A stretch of DNA of 49,630 nucleotides from Immundisolibacter sp. (GTDB lineage: Bacteria > Pseudomonadota > Gammaproteobacteria > Immundisolibacterales > Immundisolibacteraceae): positions 1-49,630 of the forward strand of contig NZ_JBFIII010000005.1 of NCBI RefSeq assembly GCF_041601295.1. The letters are read 5' to 3'. Numbering within the stretch: position 1 is the stretch's first letter; each line of letters starts with the position of its first letter. The notes under the pieces were generated by a model. That model saw only the letters and a list, made by a program, of their open reading frames with translations. It was not told the DNA's origin and made no database searches. Below are positions 32,582 through 40,251 of the stretch, in pieces. A program made the translations under genes and the position numbers.

Positions 32582-33565
32582 TCAGGAGTCCAGCCAACCG
32601 GCCATTTCAGCGCGAGCCAGCTCGGCCAACGCGTCCAGCCAGACCGGGCCGTCATTCAGGCAATCAATGTAATGGAACTGGCCGCCGCCTGCGCCAAGAA
32701 AGATCCGCCGGCCACCGATCGCGATCTCTTCCAGCGTTTCCAGGCAGTCGCTGACAAAACCCGGGCAAACCACGTCCACCCGGCGCAGACCCTGCTCGCC
32801 CCAAGCCCTCAGCGTGGCATCGGTCGCGGGTAGCAGCCAGCGCGCCCGACCAAAGCGGGACTGATAGGCCAGTTGCCAGTCACCGGCACCCAGATCGAGC
32901 GCCTCCGCGAGCAGAGCCGCCGTGCGCTGGCACTGGTCAGCATAGGGGTCACCCGCATCGACGTTACGTTGCGGCAGGCCGTGAAACGACATCAACAATC
33001 GCTCGCCTCGGCCTTTGGCGGCCCAGTAGGCCCGGACGCCAGCCGCGAGCGCCGTGATATAGCCCGCCTGGTCATGAAAATCGGCCACCACACGCAGTGC
33101 CGGCAGCCGCCGGACGCGCTTCAGCGCCGTGGCCACGGCGTCAAACGCCGCACCCTGGGTGCTTGCCGAGTACTGGGGAAACAGCGGTAACAGCAGGATA
33201 CGTTCACACTCCACAAGCGCTGCCAGGCCATCGGCAAGCGACGGCGTGCCATAGGTCATGGCAAACCCCACACGCACACCCAGTGGCGCCAATCGTGTCG
33301 CCAGGCCCGCTGCCTGGTGCCGGGTATTGACCAGCAGCGGCGCGCCCTGCTCCGTCCAGACCCTGCTATAAAGCCGCGCCGAGCGACGCGGCCGGGTGGT
33401 CAGAACAACGCCGTACAGGATCGGCAGCCATAGTCCCGGCGGCAGATCCACCACCCGCCGATCACTCAGAAACTGCTTCAGATAGCTCCGCACGGCCCGC
33501 GCTGTAGGTGCCTCCGGGCTGCCAAGGTTCACCAACAAAACGCCAGTGCGGCAAGCGCTTGTCAT
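32582..33565 (-). CDS. hemH: Ferrochelatase
   Basis: The 327-residue enzyme begins GVLLVNLGSPEAPTARAVR and has YSASTQGA, the metal-site region MSFHGLPQRNV and VVCPGFVSDCLETLEEI. It inserts iron into protoporphyrin IX, the last step of protoheme synthesis. The start is the ATG ending at 33565; the upstream open frame is unconserved. Residues expected for the ferrochelatase active site (the His in SFHG and the Glu in LETLEE) are present. The gene is near bacterioferritin and Bfd, so iron and heme functions cluster loosely here. Confidence 0.94.
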   Translation of the reverse strand: MTSACRTGVLLVNLGSPEAPTARAVRSYLKQFLSDRRVVDLPPGLWLPILYGVVLTTRPRRSARLYSRVWTEQGAPLLVNTRHQAAGLATRLAPLGVRVGFAMTYGTPSLADGLAALVECERILLLPLFPQYSASTQGAAFDAVATALKRVRRLPALRVVADFHDQAGYITALAAGVRAYWAAKGRGERLLMSFHGLPQRNVDAGDPYADQCQRTAALLAEALDLGAGDWQLAYQSRFGRARWLLPATDATLRAWGEQGLRRVDVVCPGFVSDCLETLEEIAIGGRRIFLGAGGGQFHYIDCLNDGPVWLDALAELARAEMAGWLDS

Positions 33566-33611
33566 CTGCGGCAATCCGCTGCAAAGCCGGCGGGCCGGCC
33601 CTGTATCAGCC

Positions 33612-34634
33612 TCAGGCAGCCTGTTCCATCTGCGACTGGTATTCGCCGCGGCAGGCCGCGCCGTTGAGCAGCGCCCGCTTTTGCACAGCATTCTGGGCCG
33701 CGGTCACATTGTCCTTTTTCCCCTGCCACGCCTTCAGCGCGGGTGCTTGCAGCGCGCGGCCGTAGGAAAAACTGAATATCCACGGATGACGGGCGGACAG
33801 CGCGTTGATCGCATTCAGGTTTTCGGTGGCCTGGACCTCGTTCTGGCCGCCCGACAGGAACATGATGCCCGGCACCGCCGCCGGCACGGTGCGACGGAAA
33901 CAGCGCACCGTGGCCTCGGCGATCTGCCGGGCATTGGCTTGTACGACACATTCCTTGCCGGAAATCACCATATTGGGCTTGAGCACCATCAGTTCAAGCG
34001 CCACACCCTCGGCTGCCAACGCCTCGAACACGCCTTGCAGCACAACCGTGGTGACCTGTTCGCAGCGCTCTATGCTGTGAGTACCGTCCATCAGCACCTC
34101 CGGCTCGACAATCGGCACCAGGCCGGATTGCTGGGTTATGGCGGCGTAGCGCGCCAATCCCAAGGCGTTGAGGCGAATGTTGCGCGGCGAGGGAAGCTCG
34201 TCGGTGATGCAGTAAACGGCACGCCACTTGGCAAAGCGGGCACCGAGCTGGTGATACTCCTCGTAACGCTTGGCCAGGCCATCGAAGCCCTCGGTAATCT
34301 TCTCGCCACTGCCGGGAGCCATGACGATGGTGCCCTTGTCGACCTTGATACCGGGCACGATTCCCTTGCTCTGCAGGATGCTCGCCAGGCTGCGTCCATC
34401 GTCGGCACTCTGGCGCAGCGTTTCGTCGTACAGGATCACCCCGGAGATCGCCTCGTCCAGGCCCGGTGTGGTGAACAGCATCTGCCGGTAGTCGCGCCGG
34501 GCGGTCTCGGTGGACTCCACGCCGATGCTGTCGAAGCGCTTCTTGATCGTGCCACTGCTTTCGTCTGCGGCCAGCAGGCCCTTGCCGCGGGCGGTCATGG
34601 CACGAACAGTGGCTTCGAGTTCGGTGGTGTTCAT
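33612..34634 (-). CDS. Class I fructose-bisphosphate aldolase
   Basis: The 340-residue enzyme has LLAADESSGTIKKRF, QMLFTTPGL and VPGIKVDKGT. The Schiff-base lysine is in LMVLKPNMV, and SGGQNEVQATENLNAIN follows. It is the plant/animal-like class I type, found in some proteobacteria instead of, or beside, class II FbaA. It cleaves fructose 1,6-bisphosphate reversibly to triose phosphates. The start is the ATG ending at 34634. A -10 TATAAT on the minus strand lies ~70 nt upstream, so it probably has its own promoter. Confidence 0.93.
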   Translation of the reverse strand: MNTTELEATVRAMTARGKGLLAADESSGTIKKRFDSIGVESTETARRDYRQMLFTTPGLDEAISGVILYDETLRQSADDGRSLASILQSKGIVPGIKVDKGTIVMAPGSGEKITEGFDGLAKRYEEYHQLGARFAKWRAVYCITDELPSPRNIRLNALGLARYAAITQQSGLVPIVEPEVLMDGTHSIERCEQVTTVVLQGVFEALAAEGVALELMVLKPNMVISGKECVVQANARQIAEATVRCFRRTVPAAVPGIMFLSGGQNEVQATENLNAINALSARHPWIFSFSYGRALQAPALKAWQGKKDNVTAAQNAVQKRALLNGAACRGEYQSQMEQAA

Positions 34635-34701
34635 CGGACGGGCTCCTTGGGCTGTGCTGAACCGCGCCACAGCTGTATGCGGGCTGGCGTTAGGGTCGGT
34701 A

Positions 34702-34707
34702 ATTATA
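34702..34707 (-). promoter_or_regulatory. Consensus -10 element upstream of the aldolase gene
   Basis: On the minus strand this reads TATAAT, a perfect -10, placing transcript start near 34695 and giving a ~60-nt leader. No good -35 lies at the correct spacing, so it may need an activator. The adjacent stem ATCGCA/TGCGAT (34750-34763) lies between it and the methyltransferase end. Confidence 0.45.
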
Positions 34708-34788
34708 GGCTGGGGGGCGGTGGCGAGGACCTGGACGGGGATCAAAGGAATCGCATTTGCGATGTTTCGCTTGGAACTGGGTGCATTC

Positions 34789-35454
34789 TCAAGTCACGCA
34801 ACCGAACACTGCCAAATGGCGATCGGTCAATTCCTCCACCGTCAATCCGCCAAGGCCGCCGGCCGACAGTTGATGGCGTACCTCCCCAACGGTGAACGCC
34901 GCGCGCAGGGAAGCCTCGAAATCGCGCCGCAGCACGACCGGGCTCGGGCTGCTGTGAGCCTCCACCAGCCGCTGGAGACTCGCCTCATCCCTGGGCCGAC
35001 GCAGGTCCGTGACATACACGGCCGCACCGGTCGCCGCCGCGACACGAACCGTCCGCCACAACACCTGGGGTTCGTGCAGGTGGTGCAACAGACTGTTGCT
35101 GACCACCACGTCATAGCCGAGGCCAGGCAACCGGTCGCCCGGCAGGCGTGTCAAATACAGACGAATCCGCGCCGCCAGGCCAGCCTCGACCACCCGCTCC
35201 CGGCCCTGGTCCAACATGGCGGGCGCGCCATCCACGCCATCTATTTGCCAACCCGGATAAGCGACCGCAAGACGAACTGTAACGTCAGCCGGCCCACAGC
35301 CAAGGTCCAGCACCCGCGCGAAGGTCGGCAGCCCGGGAAGCAGGCGACTGATCTGGTCGACGATAAACTGATGTGGAGTGGAAAAATCGGCTTGAGCGTA
35401 TGCCGCAGTCTGCTCGGCATCGTCCATCAATTCCGCCTCTGGCTGCCGCCGCAT
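34789..35454 (-). CDS. Class I SAM-dependent methyltransferase
   Basis: The 221-residue protein has motif I VLDLGCGPADVTVRLA, the acidic loop IDGVDGAPAMLDQGRE, motif IV DVVVSNSLLHHLHEP and motif post I WRTVRV. It is a generic Rossmann methyltransferase; substrate is unknown. It ends with a beta-hairpin-like tail typical of small-molecule methyltransferases. An alternative ATG nine codons in gives MDDAEQTAAYAQAD. It follows the Old Yellow Enzyme gene by 18 nt on the minus strand, so both may be cotranscribed. Confidence 0.82.
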   Translation of the reverse strand: MRRQPEAELMDDAEQTAAYAQADFSTPHQFIVDQISRLLPGLPTFARVLDLGCGPADVTVRLAVAYPGWQIDGVDGAPAMLDQGRERVVEAGLAARIRLYLTRLPGDRLPGLGYDVVVSNSLLHHLHEPQVLWRTVRVAAATGAAVYVTDLRRPRDEASLQRLVEAHSSPSPVVLRRDFEASLRAAFTVGEVRHQLSAGGLGGLTVEELTDRHLAVFGCVT

Positions 35455-35472
35455 CCGCGTGCGCGCCCAGTG

Positions 35473-36630
35473 TCAGACCAGCGTCGCCAGGGTCTCGCGC
35501 CGAAACGGCAGCAGTTCGTTCCAACGGCCGGTACGCACCTTGGTGGTCCAGTCCGGATTCGCCAGCATGGCTCGACCGACGGCGATCAGGTCAGCATCAC
35601 CGTTGGCCAGCATCTGTGCCGCCTCGGCCGGGTCAGCTATATGGCAGTCGGCGCCCATCAACGACTCGCCTATGGTGGCGCTATAGGTCACACCACCTGC
35701 CGCGCTGACCGGGAGCCCGGAAGCCTGGCGAACGTGCCAGGCAAGGCCGTGGCCTGCGGGGTCCGCTTCGGCGGCGAACCCGGGATTGTTGATCCGATGT
35801 GCAGCAACGTGAAAACCGTCTACGCCGGCCGCCTTGAGGCAGTTCACGGTTACCGCCAGGTCGGCCGGAGCGGACCAGGTCACCCAACCGTAATCGCTGA
35901 CAGAAAACTGGGACAGCCCCATCAGCAAGGGATAGTCGGCGCCGGTACCGGCGCGCGCCGCGCTCACGATCTCGCACGCAAAGCGCGCCCGTGCCGCGGT
36001 ATCGCCGTTGTAGGCATCGTCACGGCGGTTGCTGTCGGCATTGAAGAACTGCTGGATCAGGTAGCCGCTTGCGCCGTGGAACAGCACCCCGTCAAAACCG
36101 ATCCGCCGGGCGCGTCCGGCCGCCGCGGCAAAGGCGCCAACCACAGCATCGATGTCGGCTTGCGTCATCGCCTTGGGTTCGACATAGCTCAAGTGGCCGT
36201 CGAAGGTACTGGGGTCGGCAACGTCGAGGTACGGTCCACTGGCAGCGACCGCGCTTGGCGCAACCGGCTGCGCGCCGGCAGTGGCACGTGGATGGGACAG
36301 CCGCCCGCAGTGCCACAGCTGCACCATGATCCTGCCACCAACGGCGTGAACCGCCTCTACAACCATCTTCCAGGCGGCTTCCTGCGCGTCATCGCACAGG
36401 CCTGGCACGCCCAGGTAACCGCGCGCCGGACCCATGTCCACGACCGTCGCCTCGGTAAAAATAAGGCCGGTACCCGCCGCCGCACGCGCGGCGTAATAAC
36501 GGACCACTTCAGGGCTCGGCACCCCTCCCGACCCACAAAAGGAACGCGTCATCGGTGCCATGACCACCCGATTGGGCAACGTCAGACTCCCAATACGGGT
36601 GGGCTCGAACAGGGCACTGGGACCGGCCAT
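35473..36630 (-). CDS. Old Yellow Enzyme-family NADH:flavin oxidoreductase
   Basis: This 385-residue TIM-barrel flavoenzyme has LPNRVVMAPMTRSFC (with the FMN-contacting Thr), VQLWHCGRLSH, FDGVLFHGASGYLIQQFF and DADLIAVGRAMLANPDW. It resembles OYE ene-reductases of the NemA/xenobiotic reductase type, which reduce activated C=C bonds with NAD(P)H. The catalytic tyrosine region HGASGYL retains His185 and Tyr190. At residue 188, where most members have Asn or His to bind the substrate, it has Ser. Position: 6 nt after bfr and 18 nt before a methyltransferase. Substrate unknown. Confidence 0.88.
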   Translation of the reverse strand: MAGPSALFEPTRIGSLTLPNRVVMAPMTRSFCGSGGVPSPEVVRYYAARAAAGTGLIFTEATVVDMGPARGYLGVPGLCDDAQEAAWKMVVEAVHAVGGRIMVQLWHCGRLSHPRATAGAQPVAPSAVAASGPYLDVADPSTFDGHLSYVEPKAMTQADIDAVVGAFAAAAGRARRIGFDGVLFHGASGYLIQQFFNADSNRRDDAYNGDTAARARFACEIVSAARAGTGADYPLLMGLSQFSVSDYGWVTWSAPADLAVTVNCLKAAGVDGFHVAAHRINNPGFAAEADPAGHGLAWHVRQASGLPVSAAGGVTYSATIGESLMGADCHIADPAEAAQMLANGDADLIAVGRAMLANPDWTTKVRTGRWNELLPFRRETLATLV

Positions 36631-36636
36631 ATGAGG

Positions 36637-37107
36637 TTACTCGTTCATCATGAACTGTAGGAAGTTTTGGGCGCCGAGCTTGTCGAACAATTCCAGATGC
36701 GTCTCCAGCCAGTCCACATGCTCCTCTTCGCTTTCCAGAATGTCTTCCAGAAGCTCGCGGCTGACGTAATCGGCACAGCCCTCGCAGTGGGCAATCGCCT
36801 CGCGTAACAGCGGGATCGCCTCGTGCTCCAGACGCAGGTCGCACTCCAGCAGTTCCCGCACGTCCTCGCCGATATACAGCTTGCCCAGATCCTGCAGGTT
36901 GGGCAGTCCTTCCAGGAACAGTACCCGCTTTATCAGACGGTCGGCATGCTTCATCTCGTCAATCGATTCCTCGTACTCCTTTTTGTTCAGCTTGACGAGT
37001 CCCCAGTTCTCCGCCATGCGGGCGTGCAGAAAATACTGGTTAATGGCCGTCAGCTCGTTCTTGAGCACGCGGTTCAGGTATTGGATGACTTTGGCATCGC
37101 CTTGCAT
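36637..37107 (-). CDS. bfr: Bacterioferritin
   Basis: The 156-residue four-helix protein has ferroxidase-site residues: Glu18 (LKNELTAINQYF), Glu51 and His54 (EESIDEMKHADR), Glu94 (LRLEHEAIP), and Glu127 and His130 (ESEEEHVDW). Met52, the heme-bridging ligand of bacterioferritins, is conserved. It stores iron in a 24-mer shell. It lies downstream of bfd on the same strand, with a putative -10 TATAAT (37141-37146, minus strand) between them, and only 6 nt ahead of the OYE gene. Confidence 0.95.
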   Translation of the reverse strand: MQGDAKVIQYLNRVLKNELTAINQYFLHARMAENWGLVKLNKKEYEESIDEMKHADRLIKRVLFLEGLPNLQDLGKLYIGEDVRELLECDLRLEHEAIPLLREAIAHCEGCADYVSRELLEDILESEEEHVDWLETHLELFDKLGAQNFLQFMMNE

Positions 37108-37140
37108 GAGCTGATCTCCGGACTGCGTGGGGGCGTGTCC

Positions 37141-37146
37141 ATTATA
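37141..37146 (-). promoter_or_regulatory. Putative -10 of bfr
   Basis: The minus strand reads TATAAT, placing a transcript start near 37134, about 27 nt before the bfr ATG. A suitable -35 is lacking. An imperfect palindrome (CCAGC and GCTGG, 37152-37172) covers the -35 area and may be a regulator site. Confidence 0.4.
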
Positions 37147-37198
37147 GGGGGCCAGCGGTACCGATCAGCTGGCACCGACGACGCGTATCAAGAACGGG

Positions 37199-37402
37199 TC
37201 AGCCGATGCTGGCCAGGCGAACCGGAGCTGCCGGCGCGGTGCGATCGGCCGCTTCGAGAAGGGTCTTGGCGATATCCGCACATTTGCCACAGCAGGTAGC
37301 CACGCGCAGGGTCTGCGCCAGTTCGGCGAGGCTGCACGCGCCGGCCTGCGCCGCCTGCCGGATGGCCCGATCCGTCACACCATGACACAGACACACATAC
37401 AT
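37199..37402 (-). CDS. bfd: Bacterioferritin-associated ferredoxin (Bfd)
   Basis: The 67-residue protein has the [2Fe-2S] cysteines Cys4 and Cys6 (MYVCLCHGVTDRAI) and Cys38 and Cys41 (TCCGKCADIAK), the Bfd-specific pattern. It donates electrons to bacterioferritin heme to release stored iron under iron starvation. A very good Fur box sits 48 nt upstream, which fits the known induction of bfd under low iron. It is followed by bfr after 91 nt. Confidence 0.95.
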   Translation of the reverse strand: MYVCLCHGVTDRAIRQAAQAGACSLAELAQTLRVATCCGKCADIAKTLLEAADRTAPAAPVRLASIG

Positions 37403-37450
37403 CTGAACGCCATCCCCGCGTATATCCCGTTGCTGTCATTCGATTCGAAA

Positions 37451-37465
37451 TGCGAATGATTGTCA
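37451..37465 (-). promoter_or_regulatory. Fur box upstream of bfd
   Basis: TGCGAATGATTGTCA matches the 7-1-7 Fur consensus TGATAATNATTATCA at 12 of 14 informative positions. An overlapping larger inverted repeat, TCATTCG (37436-37442) with CGAATGA (37453-37459), extends it. It lies between bfd (start at 37402) and the dioxygenase beta gene (stop at 37484) and would repress bfd when iron is plentiful. Confidence 0.7.
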
Positions 37466-37483
37466 ACAACGTGACTTTCGGCC

Positions 37484-38020
37484 TCAGAAAAACATCGACA
37501 GATTCGGCGCCAATACGGTGGCCTGGTCCAGGTGAATGGTGCGCCGGGCAATCTGGAAACCGTACGCGGTGTCCACCCGCCGCAGGCGGTCGATGCGCTC
37601 GCCGTAGAACAGGTCCACGTCCCGCTCCAGGCGGCTGCGGTGCAGGGCAAAGTAGCTGTTTACGGTGTACTCGCCGTTGTCCGCGTCGGCAATGCGCACG
37701 TTGGTGACCAGGTGGCGGGTGCGCGACGGCGGCTCCTCCGCCCAGGCCAGACCCGTATTCAGGCGCCGGATGCGCACCACCATGCTGGGCTTGTCCTCGT
37801 CGAACAGGGCCACCTCGTCGGCAGCCGAGTATTCGAGGTCGCGCTCGCGACGCAACGTGGTGCGCCGGGTCGGCATGAAATAGTGCAGGTCATCGGCCAG
37901 CAGGGTCAGCCAGGTGTCGAACTCACGCGCGTCCAGGAGCGCTGCTTCGGCATATAGAAACTGCTCGATTTCCTGCTGCAGTTCCGGCGCCACGCGCGCC
38001 GGCAGGAAGGTGTCAACCAT
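37484..38020 (-). CDS. Aromatic-ring-hydroxylating dioxygenase, beta subunit
   Basis: The 178-residue protein has the small-subunit SnoaL/NTF2-like fold pattern (EIEQFLYAEAALLDAREFDTW, LTLLADDLHYFMPT, then RTRHLVTNVRI and FYGERIDRLRR). Beta subunits stabilise the alpha3beta3 hexamer of Rieske oxygenases. The ATG ending at 38020 is used; an ATG eight codons upstream is open. It overlaps the alpha gene by 8 nt, so they are one transcription unit. It does not share strand-coupled sequence with bfd, whose promoter lies immediately downstream. Confidence 0.88.
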   Translation of the reverse strand: MVDTFLPARVAPELQQEIEQFLYAEAALLDAREFDTWLTLLADDLHYFMPTRRTTLRRERDLEYSAADEVALFDEDKPSMVVRIRRLNTGLAWAEEPPSRTRHLVTNVRIADADNGEYTVNSYFALHRSRLERDVDLFYGERIDRLRRVDTAYGFQIARRTIHLDQATVLAPNLSMFF

Positions 38021-39341
38021 TGCTCGCCACCTCGCCCAAACCACGCGGGGCCAGTTCCGCCCAGCTTTGCGCGCCCATCACCTGCGCCCAGCGCCGGTAC
38101 ATGCCGCGCGCCGCCAGTTCCCCGTAAACGTAGCCAATACGGCCAGGCAGGTCCGGATCGTCACTACGGTCCATGCCAAGACCCATCTGCGCGTTGAACG
38201 GCTGTTGGCGCGCCATGTGGCCGCGCAGGACTTTCTGGATTTCGGTCCAGTTCTCGCCGTCGTCCTGTTCCAGGATGCCGCCCGGCGAGAAGGTGCGCAG
38301 CACCGCCTTGCGATAGGCCTCCTTGACCTCGGCCGGCGCGGCCTTGTCGACCAGCGTCCAGGCCCAGACTTCGATTTCATTCGGTCCGCGTGGGTGCCAC
38401 ACGCGCAGCGTGTTGATGCCAGGCAAGAACGACAACGTCGGGAACACCGTCATATGGGCGCCGTTTATGCGCTGCGCACGCATGTCGCCCAGGCGCTCTG
38501 CCGCCGCCGCGCTGCTTTGCAGGTAGTAACCGGCCGCCGTCTCGCCGAGCAGCGGGAACATGAACTCTGGCGTGTCCATGAAAAACCCGGTGCCATGACC
38601 GAGCGGAGAACTGAACTGCTTGCCCTGCATCGGCCAACCGGCCTGGCTCAGATCAATGTCCGGCGGCAGGCTGGCCAGCACCGGCGAGGAATGGCTGAAC
38701 GGCGCGTGGTACATATCCGAACAGAATTGCTCGGCGGCGAACTTCCAGTTGCAGCGAATCACCCACTTGTGTACGCCGCCCACCGCCTCCGTTCCCCCCG
38801 GCAAGCGGTCCAGGAACATGTCCACATACCAGGCCATGTCGCCCAGATACTCGGTCACCGACGGCACGTCGGCATCCCAGCAGCCAAACACCAGGCCCTT
38901 GTAGACCTCGACCCGCGGTACCCGACGCGGACTCCAGCGTGCCTTGTCAACCTGGCCGTAGGCTTCCTTCTCGAATGGCACCTCGGCCAGGTTGCCGCCC
39001 ATGTCGTAGGACCAGCCGTGGTAGGAGCAGGTAAAGGCCTTGGCGTTGCCACTGTCGGCCCGGCACAGGCGCATGCCGCGGTGGCGGCACTGGTTCAGAA
39101 AGGCTTTGATCGAGCCATCCTTTTGGCGCACCACCAGAACCGGATCTTCGGCCATGTAGGTGGCGAAGAAGTCGCCGGGTTGCTTCAGCTGACTCTCGTG
39201 CGCCAGGAACAGCCAGCAGCGCGTGAACACGCGCTCCAGCTCCTGCTGGTAAATGGCCTGGTCCTGGAAGATGCGCGGGCTGAGCAGACCATGGTCGGCA
39301 TCGATCAAGGCGGCGAGCTGCGCGGGCGTGAACGCTGGCAT
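38013..39341 (-). CDS. Aromatic-ring-hydroxylating dioxygenase, alpha subunit
   Basis: The 442-residue protein contains the Rieske cluster ligands Cys85, His87 (NQCRHRGM) and Cys105, His108 (TCSYHGW). The mononuclear iron site has the bridging Asp209 with His212 and His217 (EQFCSDMYHAPFSH). The third ligand is probably an Asp in LEQDDGENW. It is of the biphenyl/benzene/naphthalene dioxygenase type, adding O2 across an aromatic ring with electrons from a ferredoxin and reductase. No such partner gene, and no dehydrogenase, lies nearby. Substrate cannot be assigned. It is followed by the beta gene with 8 nt overlap. Confidence 0.92.
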   Translation of the reverse strand: MPAFTPAQLAALIDADHGLLSPRIFQDQAIYQQELERVFTRCWLFLAHESQLKQPGDFFATYMAEDPVLVVRQKDGSIKAFLNQCRHRGMRLCRADSGNAKAFTCSYHGWSYDMGGNLAEVPFEKEAYGQVDKARWSPRRVPRVEVYKGLVFGCWDADVPSVTEYLGDMAWYVDMFLDRLPGGTEAVGGVHKWVIRCNWKFAAEQFCSDMYHAPFSHSSPVLASLPPDIDLSQAGWPMQGKQFSSPLGHGTGFFMDTPEFMFPLLGETAAGYYLQSSAAAAERLGDMRAQRINGAHMTVFPTLSFLPGINTLRVWHPRGPNEIEVWAWTLVDKAAPAEVKEAYRKAVLRTFSPGGILEQDDGENWTEIQKVLRGHMARQQPFNAQMGLGMDRSDDPDLPGRIGYVYGELAARGMYRRWAQVMGAQSWAELAPRGLGEVASNG

Positions 39342-39485
39342 GAGGGTCCCTCCTCTGAAAGTGTTTTCGAAGATTCATTGGGCTTATAGCCTGTGACGGC
39401 CACCCCAAGCAAGGCTCGATGTGGGATCATGGCGCGCGCTTTTTGAGTCGCCCGCCGTTTTCCCTACTTTTACGCCGAGGACGTC

Positions 39486-40181
39486 ATGTTCCGCATCGCC
39501 CTACCGATGGCCATTGCCGCCATTTTCTCTACCGCCACTCTGGCGGCTGATTTGACCACTGACGCCAAAAAGGCTGCGTATGCCATCGGCTACCAGTTCG
39601 GCGCCAATGCCAAACGGGACGGTTTGGCTCTGGACCCAACCGCCGTCGCCGATGGCATCAAGGACGCGCTGGCCGGCAACAAACCGGCGGCCGATCCGGA
39701 AGTCCTGCAGACAGCACTCAACAAGCTTCGGGGCGAGCTGGAAGCCAAGGCCAAGGCCGCTTCGGACAAGAATACCCGGGACGGCAACGCATTTCGCGCC
39801 AGCTACGCCAAAACCCCAGGGGTCAAGAAAACCGCCTCCGGCCTGATGTACCAGGTGTTGACCGCGGGTACCGGCGCCAAGCCCACGGCCACAGACGCGG
39901 TGAAGGTCAACTATCGCGGCACGCTCACGGATGGTACCGAATTCGACAGTTCCTACAAACGCGGCGAACCGGTCAGCTTCCCGGTCAACCAGATCCTGCC
40001 CGGCTGGCAGGAGGCCCTGGTCCTGATGCCCGAGGGCTCGAAGTGGAAAATCGTGCTGCCGCCTGAACTTGCCTACGGCGCCAAAGGTGCCGGCGGCGCG
40101 ATCGGCCCCAACCAGACCCTGGTGTTCGAGATCGAGTTGCTGGATATCGGCAAGGTCGAGACTACAGGCGCCACCCCATAG
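39486..40181 (+). CDS. FKBP-type peptidyl-prolyl isomerase (FkpA/Mip-like)
   Basis: The 231-residue protein has a signal peptide (MFRIALPMAIAAIFSTATLAA), an N-terminal helical dimerisation domain (YAIGYQFGANAKRDGLALDP, LNKLRGELEAKAKA) and a C-terminal FKBP domain (VKVNYRGTLTDGTEFDSS, PGWQEALVLMPEGSKWKIVLPPELAYG). It is a periplasmic chaperone/isomerase of the FkpA/Mip family. Ribosome site GAGGA lies ahead of the ATG. It is divergent from the dioxygenase operon across a 144-nt gap. Confidence 0.93.
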   Translation: MFRIALPMAIAAIFSTATLAADLTTDAKKAAYAIGYQFGANAKRDGLALDPTAVADGIKDALAGNKPAADPEVLQTALNKLRGELEAKAKAASDKNTRDGNAFRASYAKTPGVKKTASGLMYQVLTAGTGAKPTATDAVKVNYRGTLTDGTEFDSSYKRGEPVSFPVNQILPGWQEALVLMPEGSKWKIVLPPELAYGAKGAGGAIGPNQTLVFEIELLDIGKVETTGATP

Positions 40182-40251
40182 CGTCCGCCTCAAGCAGCGG
40201 GTCACCCGACCCGCTGCGTTTCCCGATGGCCGCCAGCGGGACGGTCGACAA

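Noticed and set aside
34510..36660. A 716-codon plus-strand open frame across aldolase, methyltransferase and OYE genes
   Set aside because: All three minus-strand genes have strong family motifs; the antisense translation is compositionally odd and crosses gene boundaries.
37914..39389. A 491-codon plus-strand frame opposite the dioxygenase alpha gene
   Set aside because: Shadow of a gene with complete Rieske and iron-site motifs on the other strand.
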